This document shows, piece after piece, positions 57,781 to 64,000 of a stretch of DNA of 64,000 bases. The DNA is from Psoroptes ovis. Taxonomy: Eukaryota; Arthropoda; Arachnida; Sarcoptiformes; Psoroptidae. Below the pieces are notes generated by a model that had not been told where the DNA came from, did not search any database, and saw only the letters and a program-made list of their open reading frames with translations. The stretch lies in NCBI GenBank assembly GCA_002943765.1, contig PQWQ01000037.1, positions 124,001-188,000 on the forward strand, read 5' to 3'. Within the stretch, counting starts at the first letter, position 1. Each line of letters begins with the position of its first letter. Made by a program: the position numbers and the translations under genes.

Positions 57781-57864
57781 TTAGGTTGTCCGCAAAGTTT
57801 TCCACCGGTTATATCCCTAGAAAATCAATTGGAAAAATTGGTAAAAACTTTTCGGACAGCCTAC
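57781..57864 (+). mobile_element. Palindromic MITE, core type A (copy 43)
   Basis: TTAGGTTGTCCGCAAAGTT, core CCACCGGTTATATCCCTAG, right end CTTTTCGGACAGCCTACAA. It shares the CCACCG variant with copies 7 and 45 (CCATCG). Confidence 0.82.
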
Positions 57865-58706
57865 AATATTTCAATCAATCAGTTCAACATTCACAATTTA
57901 GTGATGACGAGAAAGTGTGCTCGTCTTTTTCAATTTTTTTCAAAATAGATTTTGTACAACCCCGTTATAGACTCGGGTATTTTTACTATTCAAACATGTA
58001 AAAGGTGTCAACCTTTGAACAATTTTTCGAGAAAAAAACAACATTTTTCCACCTGTAAATGTGTCGTTGTTGTTTAATGTCATTTAAATAATTCATTTGA
58101 CAAATAAATAAATAAATAAAGAGAATGTAACCAATAATGAGAGAAATTATTGAATAGATATTGTCGAAAATGGTAAAATAATAAAGAGAAATATCGATTA
58201 AGGATTCAAGACTATAGATTGTGATCAGACAAAAAATTTTAAAAGGTATTGATCTTGTCAAATAGCCGAAGAATCGGTGATCAAATAATTGGATTTTCGA
58301 TCTTTAGTTGAATAAACAAAAACGTTCGATCGAATGTTTGGTGTCAAATCGAACGATCATTTTTATGTGAGCCAAAGATAACCCTTTAACCCTTTGAAAA
58401 TAGGTTATGAATATGAAAAATGATTCGATCAAATCTTTGAATCCAATTCGAATTGATTATCTTTTGATTTCACTTGTGAATAATTCACAACGAATAAACT
58501 CATTCATTTGATGGACAAACAAATCAACGAGAAATAGAGATGTTGCGTGCACGAAAAATAAATAATGCAAGTGCATTCAACACAAATGGATAACATTCAT
58601 TCATTATTTTACATTACATTTGCTGTTCTAATAAATAACCAGTCAAAAAAAATAAATTAAAGGTAAAACTAAAACAAAGAAAATACACATATGCATGTTA
58701 TGTATA

Positions 58707-58790
58707 TTAGATTGTCCGAAAAGTTTTGGCCGATTTTCATGAGGCAACTCTATTGATTAAACAGAATGAACTTTTCGGACAACAATCTAA
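58707..58790 (-). mobile_element. Palindromic MITE, core type B (copy 44)
   Basis: TTAGATTGTCCGAAAAGTT; reverse B core (CAACTCTATTGATTAAAC, then GAATGAAC); right end CTTTTCGGACAACAATCTAA with the extra ACAA seen in copy 24. Confidence 0.83.
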
Positions 58791-58898
58791 TACAATTTTC
58801 TATTTGGATAAATTATGAACAATCAAGGAATTGTAACACATACACACACAGATACATGTGTATTTATTTAAAGTCAAAATTGTAATAAAAATACAAGG

Positions 58899-59013
58899 TT
58901 TTAAAGTTTTGATTCGTACTTTTAAAATTTAATTTCGTAATTTTACAATTTGAAATTGCATTCAAAACTATGAAAATTAACTTTAAAACTACGAATTAAA
59001 ACTTGAAACGCTT
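58899..59013. repeat. Second palindromic family, copy 3 of 3
   Basis: Left arm AAAGTTTTGATTCGTACTTT and right arm AACTTTAAAACTACGAATTA around CATTCAAAACTATGAAA. It matches copy 2 closely in order and spacing. Confidence 0.7.
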
Positions 59014-59298
59014 TAATAATATAAATATTAATCAAAAATTAAGGCAAGAAAAATCTAAATTATTTTCATTATTTCAAATTATTATTTACGATTGTTTAAG
59101 AGCAAAAAAACAATTGTGAATTTGAGATTGCATTCACAAATGCATGAATTTATACCTTATCATATTGTCGTCATTATTTATTATTATCAAACACTGAATA
59201 TCAAAAATTGAAAATATTTCCAATTTTTTTCTACATTCAAAATACACTTGAAATGTACAATGTTTGACAAAACAAATGTATGACTATTTATTAATGTA

Positions 59299-59382
59299 TT
59301 TAGGTTGTCCACAAAGTTTTCCATCGATTATATCGTAGAAAATCATTTGGAAAAATCAGCAAAAACTTTTCGGACAACCTAA
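59299..59382 (+). mobile_element. Palindromic MITE, core type A (copy 45)
   Basis: TA then TTAGGTTGTCCACAAAGTT; core CCATCGATTATATCGTAG; right end CTTTTCGGACAACCTAA then TA. Confidence 0.84.
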
Positions 59383-60407
59383 TATACGAAACACATTTGA
59401 TACATGCACAAATCATATATAAAATGTTCAGATATATATGTAATTGTTCTTCATGAAATAATGCACTTACCATCCACATGATCATATTGATTGATCAATG
59501 ATTATCATTATTAGTGTAATGATAATTCAATATTTAATCAATTATTAATCAAGTATATTGATTGATTGATTGATTGCTATTAATATCATTTTGGTGTTTG
59601 TTTCAAAAATGTAAATTTATCCAAAATTGATTATTTGATTTTCATAAATTTGAAATTGATCAATGAACACAACTATTAATTAGAACACACACACACAAAA
59701 CACATTGATTATTGAATTGAATGAAATTATTAACTTTGAATCACGTGATTTATTTCGTCTAGATTTCACAATTCATTCATTTCTATGATATATGAAATTA
59801 TTCAATTTTTTCAAATATTTCTGTGCTTGAACATATGAATATATTTATGAAATGTTACATTCATTTAGTTGGAAATGAACACACACACACAAATGATAAT
59901 AAACAAATGATGAGACGGAAATGGGCAAGGTGACAATCAGCAGAAATTTTAAAAAATTCAAAATTTAAAACAAACAAGCAACAACAAACATACCAGAAAT
60001 ATCATTACACATTTGAGGTTTTGTCTCTCTGCGTATTCAAAGCACAGAAACATTTTTTTAAAAACACAAATATCAAATGTGATTGTGATAATTGGGATGA
60101 AATGGCAGAAATTGAATCGAAATGAATGAATTGAATCAAAATGAAATGACAAAATATGACAATTAAACACAATGAAAAAAATAATGATATTTCAAACCAT
60201 ATATACACATGTACATCATATGTATGAATAAACATATTTCGAATGAAATAAACCATCATCATTCTTATACGAAAACCATGATGATTATCATAAAATATAA
60301 ATAAATGTCTAAATTACACATGAAAATAACAGAAAAAAGCAACAGATTCACAGTGTTCAGTAAACACATGCCAACCAGTGGTGTGGAATATACCTTTTCG
60401 TGTTGTC

Positions 60408-60449
60408 GTTCATTTTCATCATCGACTTTAAACGATGATGAAAATGAAC
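60408..60449. repeat. Perfect 17-base-pair hairpin
   Basis: GTTCATTTTCATCATCG at 60408-60424, the 8-base loop ACTTTAAA, then CGATGATGAAAATGAAC at 60433-60449. It is unrelated to the two palindromic repeat families. It could be a structured RNA element or a chance inverted repeat in CAT/ATG-rich DNA. Confidence 0.75.
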
Positions 60450-61133
60450 AATAATTATGGTGAAAAAAGGACTAAGGTAGTAACCTTAGGTAACCATCAT
60501 CATTATTATTTGTATCATGATGATGATGATTATTTTTCATTTTTTCGACAAAGGTTTTGGGCTTAACAAAATTCAGTGTAAAAAACCACTACCAAATGAA
60601 AAATCAGGTTTTTTCCACCACCAATAATCATCATTATTCTTCACGATTTTAAACCTTGACTACCCTCTCACACATACGCAGCAGACATTTGCCTCTTAGC
60701 TCTAAAACATATGCTCGAAATGTGTATTGTGTTCAGAGCTTCAATGATGGTTTGTTTTTCATGTCAAAATGATCGTAGGCTCATCACCATCATCATCAAT
60801 ATCACCGACCACTAACCAACCGACAAACCAACCAACACAAAAGCTACAGAGAGGGAGATAACAACATCCGAGTGGCTGACACATCCTGAATTTTAGGGCA
60901 GCATCGAACAACAAATGGAAACGGCAGCAGTGAAAACAACAACATCTAATCTATGGCCAAAATTATGAATAAACAATTCGTTCATTTTAAAACTTGAACA
61001 AAAATACGTTGGAAAAAATAAATGGTGAAGCTCTTGACACCATTATTTAATATCATAAAACATTGTAATGCTGGTTAGGATGTGGAGGGATCGGTTGTTT
61101 TGTTTTGTATCGTTTTTTTTGACTACGGAAATA

Positions 61134-61213
61134 TTGGATTGTCCGCAAAGTTTTTGCCGATTTTATCGTAGAAAATAATTAGAAAATCGGCAAGAACTTT
61201 TAGGACAATCTAA
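61134..61213 (+). mobile_element. Palindromic MITE, core type A (copy 46)
   Basis: Left end TTGGATTGTCCGCAAAGTT; core GATTTTATCGTAGAAAATA; right end CTTTTAGGACAATCTAA with TA following. Confidence 0.83.
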
Positions 61214-61402
61214 TATTAATAGATACAGTAATTGTCCAGTGCATGAATTGAATCATTATTTTGCTGGCGATCACGTGTACAATTCAAATTGTTGACGAAA
61301 AGATAGGATAAGTGAATGAATGATAATAAATATCCCGTTTAAATTGCAAAATTTTTCTGAGAAAATTTTTTGCAATTTTCTAGGAAATATTTCTTACATA
61401 AT

Positions 61403-61483
61403 ACAAGGTCGTCCGAAAAGTTCATTCGGCTTAATCAATTGAGTTGCTCACGGAAATCGGCCAGAACTTTTCGGACAACCTAA
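61403..61483 (+). mobile_element. Palindromic MITE, core type B (copy 47)
   Basis: Left end ACAAGGTCGTCCGAAAAGTTC, with its terminus altered; forward B core (CGGCTTAATCAATTGAGTTG); right end CTTTTCGGACAACCTAA. Confidence 0.81.
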
Positions 61484-62302
61484 TAGATAAATGGATAGTG
61501 AATGAGAATCTAAATGTTTTGCAATTTGGAAAAGTAAAATGTTTTGAAATTAATTGAAACATTATCAGAAAATTGCCATCAAAACAAACTTGTTTATTCG
61601 AAATGATTTCAATCGAATAAAGAAATATTAAATAGGAACAAACATACAAATTGAATAAATGAAAATTTCATTCAAAGATGTAAAAATTGAAATCAATTTC
61701 CATTTCCATGAAATCTGAGGAAAAAATTCCACAGAAACTTTTTCCTAAAATTTTTGACCATCGACACTAAAATCATTTGTACACAGATTCTGGCCGTACA
61801 TAGATTATAACCTGAATATATTTTTTGACCAACCAATTTTTTTTTTGACCAGTGGAAAATATATAATTCATGTTGAATTATTTCCGACAGGGTGGGAAAC
61901 ACCAATAAATTTTTCAAGCATTCAATGAAATAAAAGATAAATATCATTACAACAATAGTCACTGTATAATAATTAGTGATATGATTCATTAAAATGTAAA
62001 ATAACACTGGAAATTTTAATCAGGGGAAAAATAATTAAAATTTTCTTTGTTTCGTTGATTTAAGATTATTTCAAAATTCAAATTTGAAAATATTTTGGCC
62101 AAAAATCTGTGACAAACACACACTAGCAAGCTCACAAATCAAACAATTCACCATTTAATCAAACGATTCCCTTTGACAAAATCAAGTCAATCATTCGAGT
62201 CAAACGCATTGCCACAAAATATCTAAGATCATTAATATCAAGAGATTTTGATGATTTAAATAATGATTTTTTGACTAGGAAATGATGTCAAATGAACAAA
62301 TA

Positions 62303-63582
62303 TTACCTTGTCCGGAGTAAAGTTAGGAGTGTTCAAATTCAATTTTTTCAAAAACTATTGAAGATTTCTTAGCGAAACTTTAACATAATAAAATTTAGTT
62401 TTCTTCAAACCTTATAAATGATTTTCAAGGCCCAAGTACCATAGGGACCTTGTCAAAATGGCCCTTTTGCAAACTGTTCAAAATGACCAAATTAGCAGTA
62501 TTTTTGGAAATATTTAAATTTTGTAATCGAATGCTTGAAATCCATATTTTCACGAGACAAGACAGTTTTGGTCACAAAAATTATGACCTGGGTCATATTG
62601 ACCCGACTTTAAATGTCAAAATAGTTTTTCAGGGATAATCACGTGACAACTTAATTTTCATGGAACCAAACATTATCAAGAAGAATATCATATCCTTGCA
62701 GTCTTTTTCAACCATTCTTGAACGGGCCATGGGTCCCGATTAACGTCCTATGGGCCTTGGTTGTTATTGCTTAATTTTCGTGCCAGAGATGCCGAAAGAC
62801 GATGACATGGATATCCATGGTCATGATGAGAATGCTATTCTCTCACCCGATCCCTGTTGTAAAAATTTTGGTCCTAGCTCTTATTTAACTGGGTAAAATT
62901 TCCACTTCCTTCAACAAGAGTATGCTGTAGTGGGGCCCAGAATTTTTCAGTGGGAGAAATGTGTCACTATCACTTTGAGAGACGTGTTGAGCAAAGTGAA
63001 CTCTTGTGACATCAATCTTTTTTCAAGGTGATTTGGTCTTGGGTCCCATTGTTGGATTCGAATTTTTCGAAATCTGACTTGCTTTGATTTTAGGGGTGTT
63101 ATGTTCCACACAAGGCTCATAGGAACTTCAAATTTGAGGAACAGATCACCAACATTCCAGGCTCTTACATTCTTGAAACATTTTTTTGATTCCTCGGATT
63201 CTCGGGTCTTTTTCAACCCTTAAACAAACGACTAGTTTTCGATCATTTTTGAGCTTTTTCTCCTACTGATGATTGATATCATCGATTTTTCTTCTGTTTT
63301 CTGAGAATATCCTAGGCCCATCAAAATTTCCCACAATTGTTTTTGGATTCTGGAAGCTGTGAATCCTGGAATTATGATGATTTTGTCAAAATCATGCTGT
63401 TTTTATTGGACCTTTTTAAAATGGGCCACTCTAGGGTCATCTCTGAGGGAAATTCGAAAATTCTTTTTTTTTCGATGAAGCATTAGTCCCAGTACTAGTG
63501 GTGAAAATTTGGCCCCGAAACATCAAGCGATTGCTGAATTATTTAGATAGATGTCACCCTAACTTTACGCCGGACAAGGTAA
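62303..63582. mobile_element. 1.28-kb element with TTACCTTGTCCGG inverted ends
   Basis: The left end reads TTACCTTGTCCGGAGTAAAG then TTAGGAGTG; the right end, on the other strand, reads TTACCTTGTCCGGCGTAAAG then TTAGGGTG. TA lies on both sides (62301-62302 and 63583-63584), and the size is that of a mariner/Tc1 element. The interior is less AT-rich than its flanks, but its ORFs (62 and 89 codons) show no transposase motif, so it looks non-autonomous or badly decayed. A TTA/TAA reading of the flanks would instead suggest a Harbinger-type target. Confidence 0.75.
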
Positions 63583-63588
63583 TAAATA

Positions 63589-63668
63589 TTAGGTTGTTCG
63601 AAAAGTTTTTGCCGATTATATTGTAGGAAATAATGAGAAAATCGGCAAAAACTTATCGGACAGACAAA
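63589..63668 (+). mobile_element. Palindromic MITE, core type A (copy 48)
   Basis: Starts six bases after the 1.28-kb element. Left end TTAGGTTGTTCGAAAAGTT; core GATTATATTGTAGGAAATA; right end CTTATCGGACAGACAAA, with its last bases eroded. Confidence 0.82.
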
Positions 63669-64000
63669 TATATTTCTTTGACATTATTTCTTTGTTCAGA
63701 GACCATTTTTAGACGTAAGAAAAAGGCTATTAGGTAATAATAATCCTAAGAATGCACTGAAAACAAATAAACAAACAAACAAACCTTAAATATCAAAGGC
63801 TAATGGTGTGTGTTTGTAGCGGATGATGATGATCATCATCTCATTGACAATCAATCGATTATATCGATCTATGAATGAATGAATCGATGAATACCTTTAT
63901 TTAATGTCATTTCAATCACAATTTAAAGTGTTGGTCCATAAATGGAACTTTAATACTTTGACATATTTGTGTGTAAATGGAAAAAATGTAAATGAATGAA

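Larger units (their letters stand above)
56134..64000. other. Upstream region of SIPA1L and right end: no conserved gene seen
   Basis: Holds eight palindromic MITEs, copy 3 of the second palindromic family, a perfect hairpin at 60.4 kb and a 1.28-kb TIR element. The part from about 60.3 to 61.0 kb is less AT-rich and less repetitive than its surroundings and could include a promoter or 5' UTR, but I find no exon there. The ORFs of 60-104 codons have no supporting features. Confidence 0.65.

Noticed and set aside
62947..63216. 89-codon minus-strand ORF as the transposase of the 1.28-kb element
   Set aside because: No DDE/D, helix-turn-helix or other transposase motif can be seen in it.
1..64000. 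tRNA, rRNA or snRNA genes
   Set aside because: I saw no cloverleaf with A and B box sequences and no rRNA-like stretch by eye; a covariance-model scan would settle this.

Overview
The window looks like nuclear DNA of an arthropod, most probably an astigmatid (dust- or itch-type) mite. It is very AT-rich. Coding exons encode long Asn/Gln/Ser/His/Asp runs, most introns in compact genes are 60-95 bases with GT...AG ends, and the two conserved genes are animal synaptic proteins. The species is an inference; no ribosomal or mitochondrial marker is present.

Layout. (1) 1-6486: no conserved gene; palindromic repeats and AT-rich DNA upstream of the first gene. (2) 6487-45263, plus strand: a neuroligin gene in eight coding exons whose splice phases all agree (5460 coding bases, 1819 residues). 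Its first intron is 30.3 kb. That intron holds most of the mobile DNA of the window, a 222-residue ORF for a possible tail-anchored protein just before exon 2, and a possible small secreted-protein gene on the opposite strand. (3) 45264-48698: the gap between two converging genes, with a 1.6-kb minisatellite of about 37 copies of a 44-base unit in two spellings. (4) 55042-48699, minus strand: a SIPA1-like RapGAP gene (SPAR/SIPA1L family) in eight recognised exons with SIPA1L, RapGAP, PDZ and C-terminal coiled-coil regions; its 5' end was not found. (5) 56133-55354, minus strand: an unrecognised 259-residue ORF with a late hydrophobic segment. (6) 56134-64000: no conserved gene; more repeats, a perfect hairpin at 60.4 kb and a 1.28-kb TIR-bounded element.

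Mobile DNA. The dominant feature is an ~80-base hairpin family with TA-flanked mariner-like ends (TTAGGTTGTCCGAAAAGTT). I count 48 copies in at least five core types. None lies in an exon, and none lies between 45.5 and 56.7 kb. Other elements are a 1.8-kb fold-back element carrying the C-terminal half of a broken DDE transposase, a TTAA-flanked piggyBac-like MITE, a hAT-like MITE, a 1.28-kb element with TTACCTTGTCCGG ends, and a second palindromic family with three copies.

Functional reading. In other animals neuroligin is a postsynaptic adhesion receptor and SIPA1L is a postsynaptic Rap GTPase-activating protein; both connect to PDZ scaffolds. Their tail-to-tail position here may be chance or conserved linkage; the sequence alone cannot tell. 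All exon limits come from reading splice sites and phase by eye, without transcript data.
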